Assembly: GCF_001375595.1 (NCBI RefSeq)
Contig: NZ_CVJQ01000001.1
Coordinates: 310,001-374,000, forward strand
Source of the DNA: Phenylobacterium immobile (ATCC 35973)
Lineage (GTDB): Bacteria; Pseudomonadota; Alphaproteobacteria; Caulobacterales; Caulobacteraceae
Length of the DNA stretch: 64,000 bases
Direction of reading: 5' to 3'
Below the pieces are notes generated by a model that did not search any database, was not told where the DNA came from, and saw only the letters and a program-made list of their open reading frames with translations. Of the stretch, positions 8,967 to 18,496 are shown in pieces (position 1 is the stretch's first letter; every line of letters starts with the position of its first letter). The translations under genes and the position numbers were made by a program.

Positions 8967-9442
8967 TGCGTTATACTCAAAGCCAGATCCGCGAGCTGCT
9001 TTCCATTTCCGTGGATGCTCTTCGCACATGGAGGGATGCCATCCCGGCATTGGCTGCGCATAAAGGGCATGCCCCGAGTTTTACACCGGGGGACGTCGTT
9101 GCGATGGCGATCGTGGCGGATTTGGTCAGAGATTTCGGCCTACGTGTAGGAATCGTCGGTGGGCGTTTCGACCAGCTGTTCAGGGAGTGTGCCGGCAAGT
9201 CCTGGCTGGCCCTAGAGACCTGCGTTGTCCTGATTTCAGCCGACAGTATTCGTCTTGTTGATGCCGCTACCCCTCCGCGCCCGTCACCCGAAGCCACCAC
9301 TCTGTCTGTCCCTTGCGCGCCAATCGTGTCGCGCTTGCGCTCGGCTCTGACTGCGACCGAGGCAGAGATGACCCAAGGCTATCTACAGTTCCCCCCCACC
9401 GCGGTTCGCCCACAAAGCGAACGACGTGGAGGACAAGCATGA
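8966..9442 (+). CDS. MerR-like helix-turn-helix protein
   Basis: A 158-residue protein. Residues 1-70 (YTQSQIRELLSISVDALRTWRDAIPAL, then SFTPGDVVAMAIVADLV) read as a winged helix-turn-helix of the MerR type, the segment that recognises DNA. The rest is a small unassigned domain with a Pro-rich tail. It is leaderless (no ribosome site before ATG 8966). Its stop overlaps the methyltransferase start (ATGA at 9439-9442), so it is the first gene of a three-gene operon. A controller role like that of C proteins in restriction-modification operons is likely but inferred. Confidence 0.6.
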   Translation: MRYTQSQIRELLSISVDALRTWRDAIPALAAHKGHAPSFTPGDVVAMAIVADLVRDFGLRVGIVGGRFDQLFRECAGKSWLALETCVVLISADSIRLVDAATPPRPSPEATTLSVPCAPIVSRLRSALTATEAEMTQGYLQFPPTAVRPQSERRGGQA

Positions 9443-12400
9443 GTTCGGCACCGGCATCAGTGCTGGCGTCAGAGTGGAAAGACCGCTTGGGGCTCACACA
9501 TCGGCGCTCGCCTGAACTCTACGAGTCAGCAGAGGCCGTCAGCGACGTTCCGCATGCGCCGGCTATCCGAGCCGCCCTCACCGAAATGGGTGTATCGGCG
9601 ATCTTCTGCGTCCAAGGCGTCCCGACCGTCGCGATCCTGGAAGCCGATCACTACGATCGCGCCGCTATTATCGATCTTCATGGCGCGCTTTGGAATCAGG
9701 GCCTGGCCAGCCTGTTGCTGGTTATCGCCGACGATACGCTCAGAGCGTTTTCGCTCGCCCGTACTCCGCTGAGTGATCCGGGCGACGCCTTCGAGGCCCG
9801 CTGCCTCATCGACAGCCTCACCCTGGCGACCGAAGCGCTGCGTTTTCAAAATCTGATCTACGGCGCGGAATCCGGCCGCCTCTGGAAGGACTACGGCGAG
9901 TATTTCCCCCCGAAAGAGCGCATCGATCAGGTGCTCCTCGACAATCTGAATGCGTCCCATGACCTCCTGCAGAAGGCCGCGCTCGCTCCTGATGCGGCCC
10001 AGGCCCTGCTCATACAGGCGATGTTTATCGCCTACCTTGAAGACCGGGAGATCGTAACGCCCGCCTACTTTGCCGCCGTCTCCGAGAAGAGCGCACAGAG
10101 TTTTTCGGCGCTGCTGGAAACCGGCGACGTCACTCTCTTCCGGTCCTTTTTCCGGACCCTCCACGCGGATTTCAACGGCGATCTGTTCGTCGCGCCGTGC
10201 TCCTTCGAGGCCACGGGCGAGGCGCCAGAAGTCACGCCTGCCCATCTGACGATCCTGGCGCGGTTCCGGTCAGGCCGTGAAGAAATGGCGCGTTCCGGAC
10301 AGCAGCGGTTCTGGGGCTATGACTTCCGCTATATCCCGATCGAGCTCGTCAGCGCCGTCTACGATCGGTTCCTGGGTGAACGCGAGGCCGAACGCCGCGC
10401 CAACGGCGCCTACTACACGCCCATGTTCCTCGCCGACACGGTCGTTTCCCAAGCGTGGGAAATGTTGCCGGATGCGACAAGGACGACAGGAAACTTCCTC
10501 GACCCCGCCTGCGGTTCAGGCGTTTTCCTCGTCCGCTCGTTCCAGCGGCTCTGCGAACACTGGCGCGCCAAGCACAAGACACAGACAATTTCCTGGAAAA
10601 CGCTGTTGTCCTTGCTGAGCCAGATTCATGGCTGGGATTTGAATGGCGGCGCCGTTCGGGTCGCCGTGTTTTCGCTCTACGTCGCTTTGCTCGAAGAGGT
10701 GTCGCCACGCGACATCCGCAAGCTGATCACCCGGGGGAAACTCCTCCCGGAACTTTGGGGCAAGACCCTCGTCTGCCGCGACTTTTTCGAAGTGTCACCT
10801 GACGGCGCTCGATACGAGGTCATCATTGGCAATCCGCCATGGACCAGCCGCCGCGGCCCGGCGCGTTCGTCGGTGCAGTGGAGCAAGAAGGCCGGTTATC
10901 CCATGCCTGGTGGCGAGGATGCCTGGGCATTCAGCTGGAAGGCCCTGTCGCATCTCGCCGACGGTGGACTGATCGCCTTCCTGCTGCCGGCGATGGGGTT
11001 CCTGCACAACCACGCTCAAAACACGGTCGAAGCGCGTGATGCGTTCTTCCGAAAATCCCAGGTCCGTCGCGTTATTAACTTCGCAGACCTTCGATTCCAG
11101 CTTTTCGAGAAAGCCCATCGCCCTACCGCTCTAATCATCTACGGCAGCGCCAATCCGGATAATTTCCCGTATCGCTTCGACTACTGGGCGCCGAAGGCCG
11201 ACCTTAATCTGCGCATCAAGCGCGTAATCACGCTGAGTAGCTCCGACAAGGCCGCCCTCGGGGTGGGCGCGGTCCTGGATAACCCGCTCATCTTCAAGCA
11301 GCGCCTCTGGATGCGCGAACCGGACGCGAAACTCTTCGCCTACCTTACGAGGCTTCCCAAACTTGGGGCCTTCATTAGCGATTACGGCAGCCTGAGCCGT
11401 CGCCGCGAAAAACCGGGCGATCGATGGGTAATCGGGCAAGGCTATCAGCCATTCAATGAAGACAGCGATAGCGATGCGCCTCCGCTGGCCAGCGAGTATG
11501 TCGGTCGACTGCCAGACCTGCCGATCGCCGCCTATTCGCGCCTGGCTCAGGCTGCGGAAGGCTTGCTGCCGGCTCCGTCATCAACGGTTCGCCGCCGCGG
11601 GTTCGAGCCCGGGTTCGATGGCTCGCGGATCCTTATCCCACGTGGGGTGGAGACGTCGCAAAACCGCCTTCGGGCGGCCTACTGCGATCAACCGCTGACC
11701 TTCCAAGATATCTTGCAAGCGATCGTTGTGCCGGACGGCCAAAGCGACCGCGCGAAGGTTCTCACGGCGATCCTCAATAGTCGCATCGCGGTCTGGTATG
11801 CCTTTCATGGCACCGCGTCGTTCGGTTCGGATCGCCCGGAAGTCAAGCAAGCCGACCTGTTGCGATTGCCGTTTCCATCACCAGACGATGTCCCGGATCA
11901 AGCCGCAGCAGCCCAAGCGGCCCTTGAGCTGATCGCGATTGTGAACGACGCACGCGAACGCTCCAACGAGCCGTTCTCGATGCAGGTCGATGACAGCGAT
12001 ATCCTTCGGACGATCGACCGGCTTGCGTACCAATATTTTTGCCTGTCCCCCGATGAGATCGCGCTAATCGACGACACTGTCGAGGCGATCCTTCCTGCGC
12101 TTCAGCCCCATGAAGGCCACTTCCCGAAACTCTGGGGCGCGCCTGACGAACCGCAACGCGCTCAATACGCGCACACATTGTCGGCGAGCCTCGCGGACTG
12201 GTTCAAAGGCAAGAAGATCGATGCGCGCCTTGTCGCACGCGGCGCTGATTTGGCGATCCTGCGTCTGCATCTGGGCGGGCATGAAGACTATGCCGAAGAT
12301 ACGGCCGGCGAACTCAGCGAGGTACTCGAGCAACTAGCAGGTCACATCCACAGGCCCCTCGATGGCAATTTCCAGCTCATGCCGGATCTGCGCGTTTTCG

Positions 12401-12537
12401 TCGGTGACTGCCTCTACCTCATCAAGCCTATGCAGATGCGCTTCTGGCTGCGCTCCACGGCGCTCGCCGATGCCGATGGAATAGCGCTCGACCTCCAGCA
12501 AGCCGCTGTCTCGCCGCAACAGCGGGGCGCGGACTGA
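9439..12537 (+). CDS. Large N6-adenine DNA methyltransferase (type IIG/Eco57I-like)
   Basis: A 1032-residue protein. The N-terminal third contains GVPTVAILEADHYDRAAIIDLH followed by LWNQGLASLLLV, a module found ahead of the methylase in Eco57I-like enzymes. The SAM-binding motif I FLDPACGSGVF is at about 352-362 and the catalytic NPPW at 465-468, so it should methylate adenine N6. A long C-terminal region (from about 620) should contain the target recognition part. ATG 9439 is preceded by GGAGG and overlaps the HTH gene. The next gene overlaps its stop by one base. No PD-(D/E)XK triad is obvious in the N-terminus, so cleavage may fall to the neighbour. Confidence 0.8.
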   Translation: MSSAPASVLASEWKDRLGLTHRRSPELYESAEAVSDVPHAPAIRAALTEMGVSAIFCVQGVPTVAILEADHYDRAAIIDLHGALWNQGLASLLLVIADDTLRAFSLARTPLSDPGDAFEARCLIDSLTLATEALRFQNLIYGAESGRLWKDYGEYFPPKERIDQVLLDNLNASHDLLQKAALAPDAAQALLIQAMFIAYLEDREIVTPAYFAAVSEKSAQSFSALLETGDVTLFRSFFRTLHADFNGDLFVAPCSFEATGEAPEVTPAHLTILARFRSGREEMARSGQQRFWGYDFRYIPIELVSAVYDRFLGEREAERRANGAYYTPMFLADTVVSQAWEMLPDATRTTGNFLDPACGSGVFLVRSFQRLCEHWRAKHKTQTISWKTLLSLLSQIHGWDLNGGAVRVAVFSLYVALLEEVSPRDIRKLITRGKLLPELWGKTLVCRDFFEVSPDGARYEVIIGNPPWTSRRGPARSSVQWSKKAGYPMPGGEDAWAFSWKALSHLADGGLIAFLLPAMGFLHNHAQNTVEARDAFFRKSQVRRVINFADLRFQLFEKAHRPTALIIYGSANPDNFPYRFDYWAPKADLNLRIKRVITLSSSDKAALGVGAVLDNPLIFKQRLWMREPDAKLFAYLTRLPKLGAFISDYGSLSRRREKPGDRWVIGQGYQPFNEDSDSDAPPLASEYVGRLPDLPIAAYSRLAQAAEGLLPAPSSTVRRRGFEPGFDGSRILIPRGVETSQNRLRAAYCDQPLTFQDILQAIVVPDGQSDRAKVLTAILNSRIAVWYAFHGTASFGSDRPEVKQADLLRLPFPSPDDVPDQAAAAQAALELIAIVNDARERSNEPFSMQVDDSDILRTIDRLAYQYFCLSPDEIALIDDTVEAILPALQPHEGHFPKLWGAPDEPQRAQYAHTLSASLADWFKGKKIDARLVARGADLAILRLHLGGHEDYAEDTAGELSEVLEQLAGHIHRPLDGNFQLMPDLRVFVGDCLYLIKPMQMRFWLRSTALADADGIALDLQQAAVSPQQRGAD

Positions 12538-13190
12538 TGCTGATCGGCGATGTGCAGGGATGGGTCGACAACTTCGTTTCGTTTGATGATCGCTTCCTGG
12601 AAAGGATCGCGGCGGCGTGGCCGGCCTGCATGGCGGTTCTTCCCGAACAGCCAGGGGAAGATGCCATCACCATCAACCTCGTTGATCGCCTCACCAAAGA
12701 CGCCGTGGTGCGTCGGTTATGCCACTGGGTTGAATATCAATTCGAGCCGTTTGGTCTTGCTGCGGACGGATCGAAATACAGCAAGGGCATCATTGACATT
12801 GCCGTGCTCTTCGACTGGGAGCGCGAGCAATATCTAGCCTACGAGTGTAAGCGGCTTAACGTGATCAACGGCGGAAGCCGCAACTCCTTGGCTACGGTGT
12901 ATGTCACCCAAGGCATGATGCGTTTTCTCACTGAACAATATGCCGAGCATCTGCCAGTCGGCTGCATGCTGGGCTATGTGCTCGACGGGGACGTGCCCTT
13001 CGCTAAGGTGCGACTTGCTGACGCCATCAGCAGCCATGTTCCTCTAGCGCTCATTGAGGGGCCTACGCCGCTCTCCGAGATCGAAACGATCGAACGGTTC
13101 TTAACGCGGCATACCCGTCCAGCCGGATCACATATCGAACTTCGGCACGCGCTATTTTCGAAGTCGTCAGCGGCCGCGCCAAACGGCTGA
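12537..13190 (+). CDS. PD-(D/E)XK-like putative nuclease
   Basis: A 217-residue protein that starts inside the methyltransferase stop (TGATG). Residues 60-110 resemble a PD-(D/E)XK core: Glu66 in HWVEYQ, Asp87 in GIIDIAV and Glu103-x-Lys105 in AYECKRL, with the hydrophobic strands in the right places. This is the expected restriction partner of the methyltransferase, though no match to a named family comes to mind. The C-terminal half (GCMLGYVLDGDVPFAKV and on) is common in small nuclease-like proteins of defence loci. The catalytic reading is inferred from motif spacing only. Confidence 0.6.
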   Translation: MLIGDVQGWVDNFVSFDDRFLERIAAAWPACMAVLPEQPGEDAITINLVDRLTKDAVVRRLCHWVEYQFEPFGLAADGSKYSKGIIDIAVLFDWEREQYLAYECKRLNVINGGSRNSLATVYVTQGMMRFLTEQYAEHLPVGCMLGYVLDGDVPFAKVRLADAISSHVPLALIEGPTPLSEIETIERFLTRHTRPAGSHIELRHALFSKSSAAAPNG

Positions 13191-13262
13191 GCGACGAACT
13201 GGAGCGTAGGTCTAATCGGCCATGTCTTCGACAGCCGGGGACTCACGGACTGACAGCATAAA

Positions 13263-15080
13263 TTACTCGCTTTCGGCCTCCTCCATTCGCGCTTCAAGCT
13301 CATTCAAGAATGGCGAGCGCCCCCAATGCATCCTCCCGCTGCGGGTATCGACGTATCCGGAATACAGCATATGGATCTCGTCACGGGCGCGCGTCAGGCC
13401 AACATAAAACAGGCGTCGGCTTTCGCGACGCGCCGCCGGCAGCTCGTTGCGCCACGGCAAACCGCCCAGATCGAGACCCACCATAATTACGACGTCGTAT
13501 TCGCAGCCCTTTGCCGAGTGCAGCGTCAACATATTGAGGTGGAGAGGCGACCCGTCACGTCCACCCAGGCTCGTCAGGTCTAGGTCAGCGAGTGGCCCGC
13601 CGACAGCGAGCGCCGCCGACATGCGCACCACCTGTTCGCGCTGGTCGGCGAGGCTTGGCTCTGCCGCCATCAGCGCATCGAGCATTCCCGCCCTCAGCGC
13701 GCCGACGAAGTCCCGCGCCAACCCATCGCCCGCTCTGAGCGACCAAAGGAGCCGTGTCAGCCGATGAGCCTCGCCGCGGGCCTCGGCCTCTGCGAGACGG
13801 GTGCGATGAAAGCCAAGCCACCGATCAAGCAATCCGCGCAACTGTGGCCGACCCTCACGCCAGCCATCAGCGCACCAGGCCGCGCAGTCCTCGATCCAGC
13901 TTGTCAGTGCTACCTTGCGATACGGCGCAGCAGTATCGACGCGGATGAAGTCGAGCCCCGCAGCGGCAACGGCCTCGGCAACGACGTCGCCGGCGCGATA
14001 ATCCCGGTATAGGATCGCGATGTCACCCAACGCCCGGCCCGCCTTGGCGGCCAGCGCCGCAGGGATTATTTCAGCCACGGCGCGCGCCGCTTGACCTTCG
14101 AGCCCATCGTCGCATTCGACGAACGCGATCACCGCTTGCCGATCCGGATCGTTCGAGACGTAGCCCCGCACCTCCCCAAGCGCCAGTTCAGAGGCGCTGA
14201 CAATTCGCGACGCCGAACGATAGTTGAGTTGGAGCTGAACCCGCTCGACGTCATCCCGCTCGGCCAGTTCCTGTAACAGAGCACCGTCGGCGCCCGTGAA
14301 ACCGTAAATCGACTGGTCCGAGTCTCCCACGGCAAAGAGCCTAACGCCGCCATCGAAGGCTACGCGCTTGACGATGCGGTGCAGCGCCACCCCAAGATCC
14401 TGATATTCATCGACCGCCAAGACCGGGAATTTCGCCTGAAGCAGCGGAAGCACCCAGTCATGCTCGGACACGAGCCGTTGGCCGAAGATCACGAGGTCAT
14501 CGAAGTCGATCAGGCCCGCCCCGCGCAACTCGGCCTCATATTCTTCCGCCCATTCGGCCAGTTCGCTTTCACTGGTCCAGGCAACCGAAGCGCGATCCAG
14601 AATCGACCGCCGATGGCGACCGAGATCCATCGGCTTGTTGGGATGCCCAACGCCGAAGAGCCGGTCGCCGACCCGCTTCATTGCCTGATCGCTCTGCCGC
14701 TGGGTTGCGACGGTGAGCGGGAACGGCACGGGCAGATTGGCGAGACGGGCATAAGGCATGAGGAGATGCCTCAGGCAAAAGCTGTGAACTGTGCCGATGA
14801 ACAGGTTAGGCGCTTCACGCAGCCCCAACTGTTCCAAGCGTCGTGTCAACTCGCGTGCGCATTCCTGGCTATAGGTGATACACGCCGCGCCGCGCGGCGC
14901 CCGCACGTCTTCGGCCATGATCCGGGCCAACTTGAGCACCAACGTTTTGGTCTTGCCGCTGCCCGGACCCGCCAGGACAACACAGTGTCCGGTCGAATCG
15001 TAAGCTGCCTGCTGGCCTGGATTTCCAGCAAGATCGACCGCTTGGGCGAGATAGGCGGCGCTGACGCTACGAAACGGCAT
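13263..15080 (-). CDS. UvrD/Rep-like superfamily 1 helicase (GajB-like)
   Basis: A 605-residue SF1 helicase. Q-motif-like NPGQQAAY is followed by Walker A AGPGSGKT (37-44), motif II VDEYQD, motif III VGDSDQSIYGFTGAD, and later motifs including TLHSAKGCEYDVV and FYVGLTRA. I chose ATG 15080 (MPFRSVS), which overlaps the stop of the OLD gene by 14 bases; the open frame upstream encodes the end of that gene in another frame. Paired class 2 OLD nucleases and UvrD-like helicases form Gabija anti-phage systems. It is about 100 residues longer than the best studied GajB. Last gene of the operon. Confidence 0.85.
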   Translation of the reverse strand: MPFRSVSAAYLAQAVDLAGNPGQQAAYDSTGHCVVLAGPGSGKTKTLVLKLARIMAEDVRAPRGAACITYSQECARELTRRLEQLGLREAPNLFIGTVHSFCLRHLLMPYARLANLPVPFPLTVATQRQSDQAMKRVGDRLFGVGHPNKPMDLGRHRRSILDRASVAWTSESELAEWAEEYEAELRGAGLIDFDDLVIFGQRLVSEHDWVLPLLQAKFPVLAVDEYQDLGVALHRIVKRVAFDGGVRLFAVGDSDQSIYGFTGADGALLQELAERDDVERVQLQLNYRSASRIVSASELALGEVRGYVSNDPDRQAVIAFVECDDGLEGQAARAVAEIIPAALAAKAGRALGDIAILYRDYRAGDVVAEAVAAAGLDFIRVDTAAPYRKVALTSWIEDCAAWCADGWREGRPQLRGLLDRWLGFHRTRLAEAEARGEAHRLTRLLWSLRAGDGLARDFVGALRAGMLDALMAAEPSLADQREQVVRMSAALAVGGPLADLDLTSLGGRDGSPLHLNMLTLHSAKGCEYDVVIMVGLDLGGLPWRNELPAARRESRRLFYVGLTRARDEIHMLYSGYVDTRSGRMHWGRSPFLNELEARMEEAESE

Positions 15081-16851
15081 CGCGGATATGCTCCAACGCT
15101 TGCCGAATGTAATCCGGACAAGTCTCGTCGCTGACATGGGGAGCGAGAGCCTGAGCGAAGCGCCCTTTTCCAATCCGCTCGATGAGCTTGATCAGGCGCT
15201 CCTCGTCGAGATCGTCGGTGTCATCAACCCATCCCTGGAGCTCTTCGCGTGTCTCCTCGCTGATAGATAGCTCCTCTTCAATGACCTCCTGCATCGCCTC
15301 GGCAAGTCCGCCGGTAAAAAGCTCCGGCTCAAGGGTGTTGCTGTTGACGAAATAGCCGAACGGCTCGGCGCGAGCGATAACGGCATCGGCGTTGAGCGGC
15401 GTATAGTTCACCCCGTCTTCGACAAGCCGCAGCACATTGATCAGTCGGCGCCTGACGAGCGGCGGCTTAGCGCCGTTCGGATCGCGATCCGTCAGGATGA
15501 CGTGCGGGATGTTGAGGCCCTGCGGTCCCAACAGCTTCACATAGGGAGTGAAGTTCGTGCCGCTCACCGAGCACACCGTGATGCCCAACATGTCGAGCGG
15601 AATGTCCAGCACCTCCGCAAAGGCCGGGATGAGGAACCGCTCGGCGTCGCCCTCCACCAAAATCACACCCCGCGCGAAGAAGATTTCGCCGCGACTGACG
15701 TCGATGTAGCGCTGGAGGTCCGCCTCGTCTCGCTGTGTCAGCGGCGCCTTCGCGGTTGAAACCGCTATCGTCGTCTCCTCGCTGGCATCATGGCGCAGCA
15801 GCACGATCGAACGGATGGGGGTGACGCTGGCGATATGCGGTGAGTGCGTCGTCAGGATTGTTGTGAGCGGCTGCGTATCCTCCTCGTCATTCCCGGCATT
15901 GCCGAGGAAATAGCGATAGACGAGCCGTTGCACATGCGGGTGAAGATGGGCTTCGGGCTCCTCGACCACGAAGAACGTATGGTCCCGCTCGCCGTCTGTG
16001 ACGAGCCGGTCGAGTTCGAGGCTCTTCAGCGCTAGGAAGATTAGGTTCGCCGTGCCCAGGCTGGCATCCCCGATACCGCGGGCACCATTGTCGATCAGCA
16101 AGCGCAGACTGCGCAGCAGCGCATCTACCCGTGTCGGCGCAAGACCGAGCGTCAGTGGGACCGCGTGCTGCTCGCCGGCGATCGCAATCAGACGCTCACC
16201 TATCCGTTGGGCTGTAGCGACCACCTCGGCGCGGCCCACCAGGTCAGCCTGCGCTTCGCTAACCAGCTCCTGGATTTCCTCCCGCGCATCCTCATCAAGC
16301 GATGTCGCCAACTGCTCGATCAACGGCCGCAGCGGTGAATTGCGCCAGCTCGTCAGATCCTTCTCGGCATCGCGCAGCGCGACCTGCACGTCGAGCGGCA
16401 GCATCCGGCGCAGTGAAGAGCCGATCGACATCTCCGGATCGTCGCCGCCGAAAATGATATATTCATAGTCGGCAAGACTCTCCGGATCGCCTCCAAGATT
16501 GGCTTTCGGTTGGAAACGGTAGGTCAGACGCGCGACCATCGGCGGACCTGGGTCCACGACGCAATCGCCCAGATGAGCCATCAATCGCGGATCGTCGGTG
16601 AAGTCGGTTAGCTCGACGGAAATCTCGATAGTCTCTCCGAGCTTATCCGCCCCCAGCCCATCCCAGAAATGTTCAAGCCCGAGTTGTCGGTCGCGTTCTG
16701 ACAGACCGGGATCGAGGATCAGTTGCAGGGCGCGGACGAAATTACTCTTGCCGACCTTGTTTTCGCCGACGATGACAATGCTGTCGCCGGTCTCTACGTC
16801 GAGGTCCGAAAAGTTGGCGAAGTTTTTAATTTTGATCCGCGAAATTCGCAC
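15067..16851 (-). CDS. OLD-family ATPase/TOPRIM nuclease (GajA-like)
   Basis: A 594-residue protein starting at GTG 16851 (VRISRIKIKNFANF), the usual beginning of this family. The ABC-type ATPase has Walker A GENKVGKS (29-36), signature-like DASLGTANL (262-270), Walker B FFVVEEPEAHLHP (293-305) and a H-loop TTHSPH (334-339). The C-terminal TOPRIM nuclease shows LVEGDAE (Glu400) and LTDRD (Asp455, Asp457). Class 2 OLD nucleases sit next to UvrD-like helicases, as here, and such pairs are Gabija systems. It follows AbiEii by 25 bases in the same operon. ATP sensing and DNA nicking are known for relatives, not shown here. Confidence 0.88.
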   Translation of the reverse strand: MRISRIKIKNFANFSDLDVETGDSIVIVGENKVGKSNFVRALQLILDPGLSERDRQLGLEHFWDGLGADKLGETIEISVELTDFTDDPRLMAHLGDCVVDPGPPMVARLTYRFQPKANLGGDPESLADYEYIIFGGDDPEMSIGSSLRRMLPLDVQVALRDAEKDLTSWRNSPLRPLIEQLATSLDEDAREEIQELVSEAQADLVGRAEVVATAQRIGERLIAIAGEQHAVPLTLGLAPTRVDALLRSLRLLIDNGARGIGDASLGTANLIFLALKSLELDRLVTDGERDHTFFVVEEPEAHLHPHVQRLVYRYFLGNAGNDEEDTQPLTTILTTHSPHIASVTPIRSIVLLRHDASEETTIAVSTAKAPLTQRDEADLQRYIDVSRGEIFFARGVILVEGDAERFLIPAFAEVLDIPLDMLGITVCSVSGTNFTPYVKLLGPQGLNIPHVILTDRDPNGAKPPLVRRRLINVLRLVEDGVNYTPLNADAVIARAEPFGYFVNSNTLEPELFTGGLAEAMQEVIEEELSISEETREELQGWVDDTDDLDEERLIKLIERIGKGRFAQALAPHVSDETCPDYIRQALEHIRDAVS

Positions 16852-16876
16852 GTTGCCACCCCCAATGTTTCTTCTT

Positions 16877-17893
16877 CTATTCGCCAGCGCGGTTTGCACG
16901 CGCGGCGATCTCCTCGCATCGCGCCATAAGCACCTCGAAGGTCTCGGCATCATCGAAGAGCAACCCATCCTCGACCATGCGGGCATAGTCTTGTGCCAGC
17001 GCGTTCGCGACATCGCCCACTGGCACGAGTTGCAGGCCTCCGTTGACAGCCGCGGCGTAGTCGATCGGCGTGCGGTCGGCGGCCTTCTCCGCGAAGAACA
17101 TCGACTTGTGTCGGGCGACAGCGTCGGCCAACTCGCGATCGGCGAAAGCAGCTTCTGCGAAGCCGGCCTCATCCAGCCTTACGATGTCGTGCCAGTGTCG
17201 CGCGAAGCGATCGCCGCGCAGCCGCTCCTGGAGGCAGAAAACGTGAATGGCTGTCGCCTTCTCCCAGAAGGTTCGCTCCGCGTGCATGACGCGCGACCGC
17301 GCCGTGGGGAATATTAGCCCATCGACCAGATCAGCCGCATCGCAGACGATCTCCCGCAAGCTGGCTGGTTCGCCCGTCGAGCGAGCGCCGAACTCCAGCA
17401 TAACGCTGGGTGCGACATAGCCGGACCCGGCCGCAGTCGCCTCGTAGTCGATAAAGAGCTTCTCATCCTCGACGCGGATGGTCGCCGCCAGACCTTCGGC
17501 GGCCAGTGCGTTCGCGATGACCGGCTGCACCGTTTCCACGACCCACGCAGGCAGGCGCCGACGCACCTCGCTGGACCAGCGCTTTTCCTCGCTTCGGGTT
17601 TTCGGCAATCCCTTGCCATTATCCCCAACCAGATCGGGCGCAATCGCCCGAATGTCGTAGGTTAGATCCACGTCCTCGGAAAACCGGCGAATGACCTGAT
17701 AGGCTTTCGACAGCGACGTGCCGCCCTTGAACACCAGATGTTCGCCGAGCGGCGCGGCGTAGAGGGTGGCCAGCGCCCACACCACCCACACATCCTTTTC
17801 CAGAAGATGCGTAGGACGACCCGAACGGTCGGCGGCGACGCCCAGCGCGTCACGCCGATCTTGGGCGGAAAGCCTGAGAAAGATGTCAGCCAT
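16877..17893 (-). CDS. AbiEii/AbiGii-family nucleotidyltransferase toxin
   Basis: A 338-residue protein. Its N-terminal third carries the family signature FKGGTSLSKAYQVIRRFSED, which runs straight into VDL: the GG-T/S loop and the paired acidic residues bind nucleotide and metal in nucleotidyltransferases. Characterised relatives modify tRNA or otherwise block growth on phage infection. The start ATG at 17893 overlaps the AbiEi stop by eight bases, as usual in this toxin-antitoxin pair. The gene continues directly into the OLD/helicase pair on the same transcript. Confidence 0.88.
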   Translation of the reverse strand: MADIFLRLSAQDRRDALGVAADRSGRPTHLLEKDVWVVWALATLYAAPLGEHLVFKGGTSLSKAYQVIRRFSEDVDLTYDIRAIAPDLVGDNGKGLPKTRSEEKRWSSEVRRRLPAWVVETVQPVIANALAAEGLAATIRVEDEKLFIDYEATAAGSGYVAPSVMLEFGARSTGEPASLREIVCDAADLVDGLIFPTARSRVMHAERTFWEKATAIHVFCLQERLRGDRFARHWHDIVRLDEAGFAEAAFADRELADAVARHKSMFFAEKAADRTPIDYAAAVNGGLQLVPVGDVANALAQDYARMVEDGLLFDDAETFEVLMARCEEIAARANRAGE

Positions 17894-18479
17894 AGGCTGC
17901 CTTTCCGACGCTTTGCGCGAGCCATGTCGGAAGTTGCGACGCGGCAGCGACCAGTTCGCCGAAAGCGCCAGGTGGCATCTTACGCTTTAGCGTCTTGAGC
18001 GCGGTTTCCGCCTTTTCCGGGCCGAGCCAGGCCAGCGCCCGCACGGCTTCCCCGGCCGGGCGGTTGGCCAAGGTCAGTTGCCAACGCGGAGCGTGCTTTA
18101 ATTCCACGACCTGCTTGCCGAGGTGCATCTTTCGGCTGCGCCCGGAGGTCAGATAGACCGAACGGACGGGCACCTGCGTCGTTAGGCCAAGGGCGTTCGC
18201 GGCAGCAGCGCCGTTCGACACAATGATCTCTCCCTTTTGGCTCGCAAGCGCCTCGACAGCCTGTTCGACCGAAGGCGTGCGCGTACCGAACCGACTGGCG
18301 ATGGGGCGCAAATAGACGCCGCGGCCCGCGCGAATGAGTTGCCCGCGCTCGGCCAAACGCGACAATGCCTGATCTACCGCCGCCCGATTTCCGAGATGCA
18401 ACAACCCCTTGGCAGACAACGGCACGCCTTCGGGCAAGCCCGTTGCATGCGTCAAAATCTGTTCGGTCAGGCGAGTCAT
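17886..18479 (-). CDS. AbiEi-like antitoxin/transcriptional regulator
   Basis: A 197-residue protein with an N-terminal winged helix (LSAKGLLHLGNRAAVDQALSRLAERGQLIRAGRGVY) and a C-terminal AbiEi-type domain (RSVYLTSGRSRKMHLG). Relatives neutralise AbiEii and repress their own promoter. Shine-Dalgarno AGGAG lies just before ATG 18479. First gene of an operon of four defence genes; whether it also controls the OLD/helicase pair is inferred from the overlapping layout. Confidence 0.8.
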   Translation of the reverse strand: MTRLTEQILTHATGLPEGVPLSAKGLLHLGNRAAVDQALSRLAERGQLIRAGRGVYLRPIASRFGTRTPSVEQAVEALASQKGEIIVSNGAAAANALGLTTQVPVRSVYLTSGRSRKMHLGKQVVELKHAPRWQLTLANRPAGEAVRALAWLGPEKAETALKTLKRKMPPGAFGELVAAASQLPTWLAQSVGKAAYG

Positions 18480-18496
18480 GTCATTCTCCTGTTAGA

